Source: PALSA-612 sp963791225 (GTDB lineage Bacteria; Actinomycetota; Thermoleophilia; Gaiellales; Gaiellaceae). Taken from it: DNA of 64,000 nt. The DNA is taken from contig CAWBRV010000005.1 of the NCBI GenBank assembly GCA_963791225.1, forward strand, positions 84,822 through 148,821, written 5' to 3'. Every line of letters begins with the position of its first letter. Position 1 is the first letter of the stretch. Below are positions 8,584 through 17,306 of the stretch, piece by piece. The notes below the pieces were generated by a model. It was not told the origin of the DNA and made no database searches. It saw only the letters and a program-made list of their open reading frames with translations. The translations under genes were made by a program, and so were the position numbers.

Positions 8584-9312
8584 CTAGGCGCCTGACGACA
8601 GGCGCTCGGCGAGCGGCTCCGGAAGCCCCGCTCCGCGGATTTCCCTCTGCGTCTCCGCGATCGGGTACCCGGTGCGGCGAAACGACGCGTGGCGCGCATC
8701 GAGGTCGAGCAGGAGCCAGGCGGCGCGCGCGTCTCCGTCGCGCGGCTGACCGACCGACCCGGGATTCAGAAGCCAGCGGTCGTCGTCGAGATCGACCTCC
8801 GTCCCCGCTGGGGCGTGCCCGCCGGTGAGCTCGCCTCCCTCGTTCGTCACGGCAAGCGGGACGTGGCTGTGCCCGACGAGGACGATGCCCGCCGTCGTGA
8901 GCTCGAGGGCGGCGGCGGCGGCGTGGTCGGTGAGCACGTACTCCCAGACCGGATCGCGCGGGCTGCCGTGGAACATCTGCACGCCCTCCGTCTCCGCGAG
9001 AGGTACGAGCGCCACGAGGAACGCCCGCGCGCGCTCACCGAGCACGCCTCGAGTCCACAGCGCCGCGGCGGCCGCGTCCGGCGAGAAGTCCTGGATGTCG
9101 ACGTCCCCGCGGACGCCGAGGTCGTGGTTCCCGGCCAGGCAGATCGCCGCGCGCTCCTCCACGATGCCGCAGCACTCGTCCGGTTTCGGCCCGTAGCCGA
9201 CGATGTCCCCCAGGCACCAGACGGCGTCGGGCGACTCGCCCCCGATCGCCTCCAGCACCGCCTCGAGGGCGTGCAGGTTCGAATGGATGTCCGAGACGAC
9301 GGCGACGCGCAT
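8584..9312 (-). CDS. Metallophosphoesterase, YfcE/MJ0936-like
   Basis: Cytosolic dinuclear-metal phosphodiesterase or phosphatase of 242 residues. The motif set is complete: SDIHSN near 8, GDIVGYGP near 36, GNHD near 61, and GHSHVP for the last metal ligands. The substrate cannot be told. It is convergent with the sigma gene. Its start lies at the left border of the accessory island; a TAGGCT hexamer 8 bases upstream is part of the short direct repeat found again at the right border. Confidence 0.88.
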   Translation of the reverse strand: MRVAVVSDIHSNLHALEAVLEAIGGESPDAVWCLGDIVGYGPKPDECCGIVEERAAICLAGNHDLGVRGDVDIQDFSPDAAAAALWTRGVLGERARAFLVALVPLAETEGVQMFHGSPRDPVWEYVLTDHAAAAALELTTAGIVLVGHSHVPLAVTNEGGELTGGHAPAGTEVDLDDDRWLLNPGSVGQPRDGDARAAWLLLDLDARHASFRRTGYPIAETQREIRGAGLPEPLAERLSSGA

Positions 9313-9320
9313 GGGGCGCG

Positions 9321-9326
9321 AGCCTA
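9321..9326 (-). promoter_or_regulatory. -10 hexamer of the metallophosphoesterase gene
   Basis: TAGGCT on the minus strand, 8 bases before the ATG; it overlaps the 13-bp direct repeat. Confidence 0.35.
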
Positions 9327-9335
9327 TACGGGTCG
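9323..9335 (+). repeat. Left copy of a 13-bp direct repeat, candidate attachment-site core
   Basis: CCTATACGGGTCG occurs here and, in the same orientation, at 47713-47725, immediately after the integrase end. It separates the core metallophosphoesterase gene from the accessory island. Thirteen bases alone could match by chance in 64 kb; the positions make it interesting. Confidence 0.4.
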
Positions 9336-9413
9336 AAAACTCAAGGCCCTAGCAGCGGTGCTGGATCGGCTCAACCATGCGAGTCGTCCCTGCCGTACCT
9401 GCCCCTAAATGCA

Positions 9414-9439
9414 GTGCCGGTGGTGTCCCGGTGGTGTCT
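9414..9439 (+). repeat. Left copy of a 26-bp island-end repeat
   Basis: A 26-base stretch here and at 47641-47666 differs at one base. Each copy contains GGTGGTGTC twice, separated by CC. The right copy begins 7 bases after the integrase stop. Both sit just inside the 13-bp repeats, so they may be integrase arm sites or the real attachment cores. Confidence 0.55.
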
Positions 9440-9517
9440 CGGACTCGTCGCCTGCCTTGGCAACCCGTAGCCGCTCAGCTTCCCGCCCCAAGCTCAGGCG
9501 CCTTTAACGTCTCTATG

Positions 9518-9580
9518 GGCGAGCGTCCCGTGACAACTGACGGTGTCGCCCGGCAGCCTTGCCGGCGCGGGACGCTCGCC
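9518..9580 (-). terminator. Nested stem-loop after the zinc-ribbon gene
   Basis: GGCGAGCGTCCCG (9518-9530) pairs perfectly with 9568-9580, and an inner CCGGCA/TGCCGG hairpin fills the loop. It begins right at the stop of the minus-strand gene at 9581. No T-run is seen. Confidence 0.5.
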
Positions 9581-9793
9581 TCATGGAAGCGGCGGCCACG
9601 ACTGGATCTCCTCGAGCGAGTACCTGGCGAGCCACCATCCGCGTGCCGCTGCGATCGCGGCCGGGCCAGGCCCGGGGTGCTTGCATGAGCGGCAGCGATG
9701 AGGCAGGCCACAGCGGCGCTGCTCGCGCGCAGCGCGGCGGCTTATCCGATAGCCATCGCCGCAGTCGGCACAGGTGACGACTTGCGAGGACAT
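9581..9793 (-). CDS. Small zinc-ribbon protein, copy 1
   Basis: A 70-residue protein with two CxxC knuckles, CADC (about 8-11) and CRSC (about 34-37), that should bind one zinc ion, followed by a conserved GWWLARYSLEEIQSWP tail. No recognised enzymatic domain. A diverged second copy lies directly upstream on the same strand, so the pair arose by tandem duplication. The location at the island edge suggests phage or mobile-element origin. Function unknown. Confidence 0.6.
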   Translation of the reverse strand: MSSQVVTCADCGDGYRISRRAAREQRRCGLPHRCRSCKHPGPGPAAIAAARGWWLARYSLEEIQSWPPLP

Positions 9794-9848
9794 CCTGGCG
9801 CGGGTGTTCGCCGCGCGCTCCCGATCTCATGCCTTTGTCCAATTTCCA

Positions 9849-10087
9849 CTAAGGCAACGCCGGCCAGGATCGGAGCTCGGCCAGCGATACCGCGCGAGCC
9901 ACCATCCTTTCGACGCCTCGATCGCGGCCAGACCCGCGCCGGTGTCCGGGTGCCGGCACGAGTGGCAGAGATCAGGCAGGCCACGGCGGCGGTGCTCGGC
10001 CACGGTACGCCTCGTCAGCTCGAACGGGTCGCCGCAGTCGGCGCAGACGACGACCTCGACCGGCGACAGCCGGGTGCTGCTTCCCAC
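9849..10087 (-). pseudogene. Small zinc-ribbon protein, copy 2, frameshifted
   Basis: Paralogue of the neighbouring zinc-ribbon gene: CADC and CHSC knuckles and the GWWLARY motif are kept. After RY the annotated frame turns to unrelated sequence, but the next frame reads SLAELRSWPALP and stops, matching SLEEIQSWPPLP of copy 1 exactly in length. A single base has therefore been lost near 9889. GTG 10087 is the likely start. Confidence 0.6.
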
Positions 10088-10130
10088 GTCGGCAGACTAA
10101 AGCGATTCGCTTATCCACCGCCCGATCTGT

Positions 10131-10136
10131 TATAAG
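10131..10136 (+). promoter_or_regulatory. -10 hexamer of the excisionase-like pseudogene
   Basis: TATAAG, 8 bases before the ATG at 10145, again without a ribosome binding site. Confidence 0.4.
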
Positions 10137-10144
10137 AGATATGC

Positions 10145-10300
10145 ATGATCGCTAACGAGCGTACAGAGTTGCTAACCGTCAAGGAAGTAGCCCGCCGCGT
10201 CGACCAGCACTCGATCAGCATCTAGCGCAGGATCGCCCGCGGCGAACTGGCGGCCGTGCGGCTCGGCCCTGGCGGCCGCATCCGGATTCCGCGTCGTGCG
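10145..10300 (+). pseudogene. Excisionase-like helix-turn-helix gene with a nonsense codon
   Basis: The frame from ATG 10145 reads ELLTVKEVARRVDQHSISI, then TAG at 10223-10225, then RRIARGELAAVRLGPGGRIRIPRRA. In the family a tyrosine is expected at the stop (IYRRIARGEL), so one base change TAC/TAT to TAG broke the gene. Such proteins bind DNA to direct integrase toward excision. It lies near the left end of the island and is probably a relic of the element that brought the left border. Confidence 0.65.
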
Positions 10301-10453
10301 GCAACCCACAAGACTGGGAGGACTGACGTGTTTCGAGGTGACCCTGACCCGTCTTTTTTTCAGGCTCCAAGTGCCGTCCACCCGCTAGGGCCGTTTGTAG
10401 TTACTTTTCACAAGTCCGGCGGGGAGCGGGATGATCGGGCCGGATCCTGCGTG

Positions 10454-10744
10454 ATGCGGCGCCAGCGCAAGATTTACAGCACGGCGCGATGGAAGCGGCT
10501 TCGCCTCCAGATTCTCGAGCGTGACCGGTGGACGTGCCATTACTGTCGGCAGCCGTTGAGTCGTACTGCGCCGTGGGGTGCTCAGGTTGACCATGTGAAA
10601 CCCCTGTGCCTGGGTGGCAGCGCCTTCGACCCGGCGAACCTCGTCGCGTGCTGCGTGACCTGTAACACGAGTCGGGGTGCCGCGGTGCAGCGCACGCTCG
10701 GCAAGTCGCACCCGTCGGTTCGGGTCGGCGCGATCAGGGTCTAG
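10454..10744 (+). CDS. HNH endonuclease
   Basis: A 96-residue HNH nuclease. CHYC and CCVTC supply a structural zinc site; the HNH core is VDHVKPLCLGGSAFDPANLVACC, with DH and N as catalytic and metal residues. The start is ATG 10454, within a longer frame that continues back into the excisionase relic. Small HNH enzymes of this kind are found in phages and mobile elements, often near the packaging genes; no terminase is seen here. Confidence 0.75.
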   Translation: MRRQRKIYSTARWKRLRLQILERDRWTCHYCRQPLSRTAPWGAQVDHVKPLCLGGSAFDPANLVACCVTCNTSRGAAVQRTLGKSHPSVRVGAIRV

Positions 10745-10770
10745 GGGAACCGCGTACGCCGCGAGCTCGT

Positions 10771-10851
10771 TGAACGCTTGGGGGGTTAGGAGATAGGGCC
10801 TCGCGAAACGCCGCACCTTCCTACGTGCTGAACGTGTGGGGGGTTCTAGGA
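10771..10851. repeat. Two imperfect direct repeats in the gap after the HNH gene
   Basis: TGAACGCTTGGGGGGTT (10771-10787) and TGAACGTGTGGGGGGTT (10829-10845) match at 15 of 17 bases, both followed by AGGA-containing sequence. Nothing else is seen between the HNH gene and the cyclase gene (10745-10944). Confidence 0.4.
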
Positions 10852-10944
10852 ATCGACCAAACCCGGACGCATCGCGTTGGTACCGATGATGGTGATCCGG
10901 AGCGCGATATGGGCGTTTCGCCAACGGACAGGCCGTTGGCAGGT

Positions 10945-13905
10945 TTATGGGGCGCGCGTGGGCTCGCTGTCTGAGAGTTCGTCTTGGAGTGGCTCGAGTC
11001 GTCGGCGGATCTGGGCTGCCAATGCGAAGTTCTTTTTCCTCCGGCATCGTTCTAGTGCCTGCTCGAGCGCTGACACTGCCTCGTCGGTGTGGCCCACGGT
11101 CGTGAGCACCTCCGCGAGGTCCCATAGAACCATGGACTGTTCGTTGAGCGCGTCGGTTTGCTCGACCATGGCCGCGGCCTCTCGTGCCAGCCGTTCGGCC
11201 TCTATCAGTTCGCCGCGATGGGCGTAGACGCGGGCGAGCACTTCATGCCAGCCATAGTCCGGCACCTGATGGCCGAGCGCTTCGTCGAGCGATCGAGCTC
11301 GCTCTGCGGCCCGCTCCGCTTCGTCGAAGCGGCCGATCCTGCAGAGCGAACGGCCGAGGCGGGAGAGGTAACCCTGGAGGAACGGGAGTTGCTCCGTCTC
11401 ATCGAGCCAGTCGCAAACGACGCGTAGGCGCCGGGCGGCGTCTTCGTGGTCGCCGTCGAGGCTCGAGAGCTCGGCGAGCCACCAATCCGACCAGCGGTGG
11501 CCGCTCTGCTCGTGGAGCCTCGCATCAGCTTCCCGTGCGTCTTGCCATGCCTCGGTGCCGCGATCGAGCATCGCGAGGAGCCAGGCACGGCTGAGGAGGA
11601 GTCCGGAGGCTCGACTCTCCGCAAGCAGGCTGTCGATCGTCTCGAGTGCCTCGTCCGCAGGTCGAGGCCCGACGACCAGGGCGACCCCGAGGTCGGTCGT
11701 GTGCGGGGTCGAGCGACCGGCAAGCCGGCTGTGATGGCGGGCATGCTCGCCTGCTGCCGCCCACTCGTCGTAGTGGCCGCGCGGGTTTGCAACGCCGTAG
11801 CCCAGTGCCGACCAAACGTGGGCCAGCCCTGCGTGATCGTCCACCTCCTCGAGCCGCCGTCGCGCATCCACCAGGAGCGCCTCGAGTTCGCCCGGCGAGA
11901 CCGGACCGAGAAATTCTCGATAGAACGCAGCCATAGCACGGCCAAGCGCTTCGCCGGTCGCGTCGCCTGCCTCACCGGCCCGGAGCGCCGCCCGATCCGC
12001 GATCCGGGCGGCTCGTTCCGGGTCGTGCCAGAGCGCCTGGGCGAGGTCGATCTCGGTGTTAGCGTCGGACCGGAGCGGCCGCGTCAGCGTGAGCGCGCGC
12101 TCGAGCAGTCCGGCGGCGGCTCGCTCGTCGCTTCTGTCAAGAGCACGCCGACCGGCCGCTACGAGGCGATCCCCTGCTCGGAGGGCCAACGCCGAGTCGG
12201 GCTGGCCAAGCTCGGCCCGGTAACCGGCGGCCTGCTCGAGGTGGTAGCCGACGATCTCGTCACGCTCGACCAACGCCTGACCATGCTCGTCGAGCCAGTC
12301 GGCGAAGCGCGCGTGCAGGTCGGCGCGGACCGCCTTGGGGAGCGCGTCATATGCCGTGTCGCGGATCAGTAGATGGCGGAAGCGGTAGCCGTCGTCGCCG
12401 GCGAGCAGGGCGCGGTCAGGCCGGACGAGCTGGTGACGCACGAGCGCGGCCAGCCGGGTCGTGACCTGCGTCTCCTCCGGGTCCAGCGCCTGGACGCTGC
12501 CGCGGTGGAAGATCTCGCCCTCGACCGAGCCGCGTTCGAGCACCCTGCGCTCGGGCTCGTCGAGCTGGTCGAGCCGGGCCGCCAGCAGCGCCTTCAAAGT
12601 CGGCGGCACCTCGACTTCAGTGTTCTCTGCGGCCATGGCGAGCATTTCGGAGATGAACAGCGGGTTGCCGCCCGCGGCGTGAGCGATCCGTGCCCGCAAA
12701 TCCGCGGACACGCCGTCCCCGATCAGGGCGTCCGCATCCTGCGGCGCGAGCGGCTCCAGCCGTAGCGCCCCGGGCCAGCCTGGTCGCCTCTCCACGAGCT
12801 CCGGTCGAGCCATACACAGGAGCAGGAGCGGCGATCCGGTCGAGAGCAGTGCCGTCGACTCGACCAGATCAAGAAACGTCTCGTCGCCCCACTGAATGTC
12901 GTCGAAGACCACGACCAGCGGCGACTGCTCCTCGAGCAGCTTCCGGAACGCCCACGCGATCTCGTCCCCGCTCGTCCCCAGATCCGACTCGCCGAGCAGC
13001 GAACGGATCGCAGCCGCCGCAACCGGATCCGACGGCAGTACCGCGACCTGCTTCACCACCTCAACCACCGGCCAGTAGGTGATTCCATCGCCGTAGGGCA
13101 GACACCGGCCGCGGACGACCCGAGCCTCGACCACAGCGAGCGCCTCCGCCACCAGCCGCGACTTACCAACCCCTGCGTCGCCGACCACCGTCACCAGTTC
13201 ACAACGCGCCTGGGCCTCCGCCCGGTCCCACGCCTCGACGATCCGCGCCAGCTCCGCCTCACGCCCGACGAACCGTGTGACATGACTCCGCTCCGGCGCG
13301 TCCAGCACCGAGAGGAGCCGGAACGCCCGCACCGGCTCCGACTTCCCCTTCAACGTCAGCGGCTCCACCGGCTCTACCCCCACCGCCTCGTGCGCGAGCG
13401 CATACGTCGACTCGCCGATCAGGACCTCTCCCGGCTCGGCCGCCTGCTCGAACCGTGCCGCCACGTTCACCGCATCGCCGGTCGCCAGCCGCTCCGTTGT
13501 GCCGGTAACGACCTCGCCCGTGTTCACCCCGATCCGGCCACGGATCCCCAGTTCCGGCAAGGCGTCCCGCATCTCCACCGCCGCCCGACACGCACGGAGC
13601 GCGTCATCCTCGTGCGCGACCGGCACCCCGAAGACCGCCATCACCGCGTCACCGATGAACTTCTCCACCGTGCCGCCGTGCGACTCGACGATGGCCCGCA
13701 TCCGCTCGAAGTACCGAGCGAGCAGCGCCCGCAACGCCTCCGGATCCGTCGACTCACCGAGCGCTGTCGACCCGGTCACGTCGCAGAACAGCACCGTCAC
13801 GACCTTGCGCTGTTCTCGGCTGTCGTCGGTCAGCGACGCGGCACAGAACCCGCAGAACTGGAAGCCCTCGGGGTTCTCCTTGCCGCAAACGGGGCAAGCC
13901 GCCAC
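10945..13905 (-). CDS. Class III adenylate/guanylate cyclase-ATPase-TPR protein
   Basis: A 986-residue multidomain signalling protein. In order: zinc ribbon (Cys4, Cys7, Cys18, Cys21); class III cyclase domain about 33-200 with metal-binding Asp42 (LFCDVTGST) and Asp86 (FIGDAVMAVFG); AAA/STAND ATPase with Walker A at 242-249 (GDAGVGKS) and Walker B VVVFDDIQW near 335; and a C-terminal tetratricopeptide-like region. Such fusions are common in actinobacteria and are thought to couple cyclic nucleotide synthesis to an ATP-driven sensor; the ligand is unknown. A divergent cyclase gene starts about 150 bases away, so the pair may share control. It is intact, unlike the related gene at 42-46 kb. 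Confidence 0.88.
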   Translation of the reverse strand: MAACPVCGKENPEGFQFCGFCAASLTDDSREQRKVVTVLFCDVTGSTALGESTDPEALRALLARYFERMRAIVESHGGTVEKFIGDAVMAVFGVPVAHEDDALRACRAAVEMRDALPELGIRGRIGVNTGEVVTGTTERLATGDAVNVAARFEQAAEPGEVLIGESTYALAHEAVGVEPVEPLTLKGKSEPVRAFRLLSVLDAPERSHVTRFVGREAELARIVEAWDRAEAQARCELVTVVGDAGVGKSRLVAEALAVVEARVVRGRCLPYGDGITYWPVVEVVKQVAVLPSDPVAAAAIRSLLGESDLGTSGDEIAWAFRKLLEEQSPLVVVFDDIQWGDETFLDLVESTALLSTGSPLLLLCMARPELVERRPGWPGALRLEPLAPQDADALIGDGVSADLRARIAHAAGGNPLFISEMLAMAAENTEVEVPPTLKALLAARLDQLDEPERRVLERGSVEGEIFHRGSVQALDPEETQVTTRLAALVRHQLVRPDRALLAGDDGYRFRHLLIRDTAYDALPKAVRADLHARFADWLDEHGQALVERDEIVGYHLEQAAGYRAELGQPDSALALRAGDRLVAAGRRALDRSDERAAAGLLERALTLTRPLRSDANTEIDLAQALWHDPERAARIADRAALRAGEAGDATGEALGRAMAAFYREFLGPVSPGELEALLVDARRRLEEVDDHAGLAHVWSALGYGVANPRGHYDEWAAAGEHARHHSRLAGRSTPHTTDLGVALVVGPRPADEALETIDSLLAESRASGLLLSRAWLLAMLDRGTEAWQDAREADARLHEQSGHRWSDWWLAELSSLDGDHEDAARRLRVVCDWLDETEQLPFLQGYLSRLGRSLCRIGRFDEAERAAERARSLDEALGHQVPDYGWHEVLARVYAHRGELIEAERLAREAAAMVEQTDALNEQSMVLWDLAEVLTTVGHTDEAVSALEQALERCRRKKNFALAAQIRRRLEPLQDELSDSEPTRAP

Positions 13906-14051
13906 CGCGCGAGTCTACGACCGCCAACAGAGAGCCGCTGCCAATCGCTCAGCACGTTGCCCAATTGACGACTGCGCACCGGCAGGTGCTGGTTTGACAC
14001 ACACTCAGGGGTGGGCCAAGCTCTTCGGCAGGGTGGCTCACGTCTGAGCGT

Positions 14052-17000
14052 CTGAGCGGCACCGTCACCTTCCTGTTCACGGACATCGAGGGTTCGACCG
14101 GCCTGCTCAAACAGCTTGGCCGCGAGCGATACGGGGAACTGCTGGCCGACCAGCAGAGACTGCTGCGCGAGGCGTTTTCCGCAAACCGAGGCGAAGAGAT
14201 CGACACCCAAGGCGATTCGTTTTTCGTCGCCTTTCGCAACGCCTCCGACGCCGTCTCGGCGGCTGTCGCGATCCAGCGCGCCCTAGCCGACCATTCCTGG
14301 CCCCAGGCCGCCAACGTGCGTGTTCGGATCGGAATCCACACCGGCGAGGCAGCCGCGGAAGGTGAGCGCTACATCGGCTTCTCGGTTCATCGAGCTGCGC
14401 GGGTCGGCGGGGCCGCGCATGGCGGGCAGGTGCTTGTCTCGGATGCGTCTCGCGTGCTCGTGGAGGACGACCTGCCCGACGGCGTTTTCCTGCGCGACCT
14501 TGGCCTCTACCGGTTGAAGGACGTCGACCGGCCGGAGCGGATCTCACAGGTGGCCGCGGAGGGCTTGGCGACGGAGTTCCCGCCGCTTCGCGGTGCTGAA
14601 CGCGTGAAGACGCCGGTGTTGCGCCGGCGTTCGATGCTTGCGGCGGCGCTCTTGGGCGTGCTCGCGGCGGCGGTCGCGATTCCGGTGTTCGCGCTCTCGA
14701 GCGGTGGTTCCGGTGGCTCGCCGACGTTTGCGAAGGTCGGCTCGAACGCGGTTTCAGCCGTTGACGCGTCGAGTGGCTACTCCTCTGGCTCGGTTGCGCT
14801 CACGGCGTCGCCGAAGGCGATCGCGTATGGCGAGGGGTCGGTATGGGTGTCGAGCCCTGACCAGGACTCGGTGTCGCGGGTCGACCCGGGCACGAGCAGC
14901 GTTCAGCAGACGATCAGCGTCGGCGACGGCCCGTCGGGGATCGCCGACGGTGGCGGGTTCGTCTGGGTCGCGAACAGCCTCGCAGGAACCATCTCGCAGA
15001 TCGACCCCCAGAAGAACGGCGGCCAGGAGGTTGCTCAGATCTCGGTCGGAAACGGCCCCACCGGGGTCGCCTACGGGCTAGGCGCCGTCTGGGTGGCGAA
15101 CTCCGTCGACCGGACGATCAGGCGGATCGACCCGCTCACGGGTGCGAAAGGGCGGCCGATTCCCGTCGCCGCGGGCGCAGACGCGATCGCCGTCGGTGGC
15201 GGTGCCGTGTGGGTGACTGGCAAATCGGCGGGCGTGCTCTCGCGCGTCGACCCGAGGTCGGGGAACATCGTCCCGATCAACGTCGGCAATGGCCCGGATG
15301 CCGTCGCCGCCGGCCCGGGAGCGGTGTGGGTTGCGAACAGTGGCGACGCGACGGTGTGGCACATCGATCCAGCGACGAATCGGGTTGTGGCGACGGTTAC
15401 CGTTGGCGAAGGCCCGAACGGCGTCGCGCTTGGAAATGCAGGGAGTGTCTGGGTGTCGAGCGAGCTCGACGGCACACTCTCGAAGATCGATTCGGCGGCC
15501 GGCAGGGTAGTCAAGAAGATTATGGTCGGCGGTCTCCCACAGGGGGTGGCCGTCGGCGCTGGCACGGCGTACGTTGCCCTCCAGGGTTCTGGGGCCGCAC
15601 ACCGCGGCGGCACGCTGACGCTCATCGTCCCCAACCCCTCGGGCGTCTACGACGCTGGCCTGCCGAAGTCGCTCGACCCGGCGTACGGCTACACGGCGTG
15701 GGAGCTCACGACCATGACGAACGACGGCCTCCTCGGGTACGGCCGCTCGGGCGGGGCGGAGAGCTACCGGGTCGTGCCTGATCTCGCTGCCGCGCCTCCG
15801 ACGGTAAGTGACGGCGGGCAGACGTACACGTTCCAGCTGCGGCCGGACATCCATTATTCGAACGGCGCCACTGTGCAGCCTGCGGATTTCCGCCGGGCAA
15901 TCGAGCGCGCTCTGCTCGCCAATGTGGATTACACGCCAGCGTCCTACTTCACAGGGATCCTCGGCGCGAGCGCCTGCGTCAAAGCCAAGCACTGCGATCT
16001 CTCGAAGGGCATCGTGGCAGATCCGGCCTCGAACACCGTCACCTTCCACCTCACGGCGCCCGACCCGGACTTCCTCTACAAACTCGCGCTCCCCACCGCC
16101 GATGCCGTGCCGGCGAGCACACCGGCCAAGGCACAGCTGCCGCTTCCGGCCACCGGCCCGTACATGGTCGCCAAGATCGACACGAAGCGACACATGGTCA
16201 GGCTCGTGCGGAACCCGCACTTCCGTGTGTGGTCAACCGCTGCTCAGCCCGACGGGTACCCCGACAAGATCGTCGAGCGGTGGGCCAGCAAAACGGCGAA
16301 GAATGCCGGCGCGGCGGCTGTGCGCGCCGTCGAGCGCGGGACTGCAGATATCACGTCGACAGGCCCCGACGAGACGTGGTCTCCCGCCCTCATGTCCGCG
16401 CTGCGGACGCGGTACTCGAGCCGGCTCTACGCGACGCCGCAGCCCTCTACGCTTGGCCTGTGGATGAACACCCGGGTCAAGCCGTTCGACGACGTTCGCG
16501 TCCGGCGAGCCGTCAACTACGCGGTCGATCGAAATCGCCTCGTCGAGATCAACGGCGGCCCCGGCAACGCCCAGGTCGGTTGTCAGATCTTGCCGCCGAA
16601 CACCGACGGCTACCGGCCGTACTGCCCGTACACGCTCCATCCAAACGCAGCCGGGAAGTACACGGGACCCGACCTCGCGAAGGCGCGGCGCCTCGTAGCG
16701 GCATCCGGCACGAAAGGGCAGGCAATCACCGTGTGGTTCTACGACATCCCGATCGGACGCGCGAACGGCGGCTACATCACCTCTATCCTGCGAAGCCTCG
16801 GCTACAAGGCACGGCTCAAGACCATCCCGCACGATGGACGCGCGACATGGGCTCCCAACCGCCAGACCGGCGTCGGCGGCTGGGGCGCGGACTACCCATC
16901 GGCGAACGACGTCGTGTCGCCGACCTTCACGTGCCAGTCATACCACCCCGATCCAAATGCGAACGGCAACTTCGCGGCGTTCTGCGACAAGCATGTCGAC

Positions 17001-17228
17001 GCCGAGATCGAACGCGCCCGCGCACTGCAGGCGACCGATCCGGCTGCCGCCTCCAGCCTCTGGAGCAAGATCGACCGCGAGATCACGAACGAGGCGCCCT
17101 GGGTGACGATACACACGGCCGTCCTTCCCGATCTCGTCTCCCGCCGGACGGGCAATTACATCAACTGCTTCCTGTCCAGCGTCACGGGCTCGACGACCGC
17201 ATGCCTCGACCAACTCTGGGTGCGTTGA
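14052..17228 (+). CDS. Cyclase-homology domain, TM helix, beta-propeller and peptide-binding (SBP5) chimera
   Basis: Likely one-component membrane receptor. The frame encodes a class III cyclase domain (about 1-180, FLFTDIEGST and TQGDSFFVAF), one membrane helix (about 195-215), YVTN/Vgb-type beta-propeller repeats (about 223-528, repeated VWVANS...IDP), and an ABC-type family 5 solute-binding domain (about 538-1053, SLDPAYGY near its start). The cyclase part would be cytosolic and the rest outside. No ATG or GTG precedes the conserved start; the family-typical SGTVTFLFTDIEGST is preceded by CTG at 14052. The first GTG (14316) would delete half the cyclase domain. Either CTG initiates or the start has mutated. 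No ABC permease genes are nearby, so binding is probably for sensing. Confidence 0.75.
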   Translation: MSGTVTFLFTDIEGSTGLLKQLGRERYGELLADQQRLLREAFSANRGEEIDTQGDSFFVAFRNASDAVSAAVAIQRALADHSWPQAANVRVRIGIHTGEAAAEGERYIGFSVHRAARVGGAAHGGQVLVSDASRVLVEDDLPDGVFLRDLGLYRLKDVDRPERISQVAAEGLATEFPPLRGAERVKTPVLRRRSMLAAALLGVLAAAVAIPVFALSSGGSGGSPTFAKVGSNAVSAVDASSGYSSGSVALTASPKAIAYGEGSVWVSSPDQDSVSRVDPGTSSVQQTISVGDGPSGIADGGGFVWVANSLAGTISQIDPQKNGGQEVAQISVGNGPTGVAYGLGAVWVANSVDRTIRRIDPLTGAKGRPIPVAAGADAIAVGGGAVWVTGKSAGVLSRVDPRSGNIVPINVGNGPDAVAAGPGAVWVANSGDATVWHIDPATNRVVATVTVGEGPNGVALGNAGSVWVSSELDGTLSKIDSAAGRVVKKIMVGGLPQGVAVGAGTAYVALQGSGAAHRGGTLTLIVPNPSGVYDAGLPKSLDPAYGYTAWELTTMTNDGLLGYGRSGGAESYRVVPDLAAAPPTVSDGGQTYTFQLRPDIHYSNGATVQPADFRRAIERALLANVDYTPASYFTGILGASACVKAKHCDLSKGIVADPASNTVTFHLTAPDPDFLYKLALPTADAVPASTPAKAQLPLPATGPYMVAKIDTKRHMVRLVRNPHFRVWSTAAQPDGYPDKIVERWASKTAKNAGAAAVRAVERGTADITSTGPDETWSPALMSALRTRYSSRLYATPQPSTLGLWMNTRVKPFDDVRVRRAVNYAVDRNRLVEINGGPGNAQVGCQILPPNTDGYRPYCPYTLHPNAAGKYTGPDLAKARRLVAASGTKGQAITVWFYDIPIGRANGGYITSILRSLGYKARLKTIPHDGRATWAPNRQTGVGGWGADYPSANDVVSPTFTCQSYHPDPNANGNFAAFCDKHVDAEIERARALQATDPAAASSLWSKIDREITNEAPWVTIHTAVLPDLVSRRTGNYINCFLSSVTGSTTACLDQLWVR

Positions 17229-17306
17229 AGGCGGCGCCACAGCGAAACGGCTCGCCGGCACCTCGGTTCAGTGTCCGTCCGGCACGTGGGTGAGACTCGC
17301 GCCTCG

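Noticed and set aside
10801..10870. Possible tRNA T-arm-like GGTTCTAGGAATC near 10842
   Set aside because: No acceptor, D or anticodon arm pairs with it.
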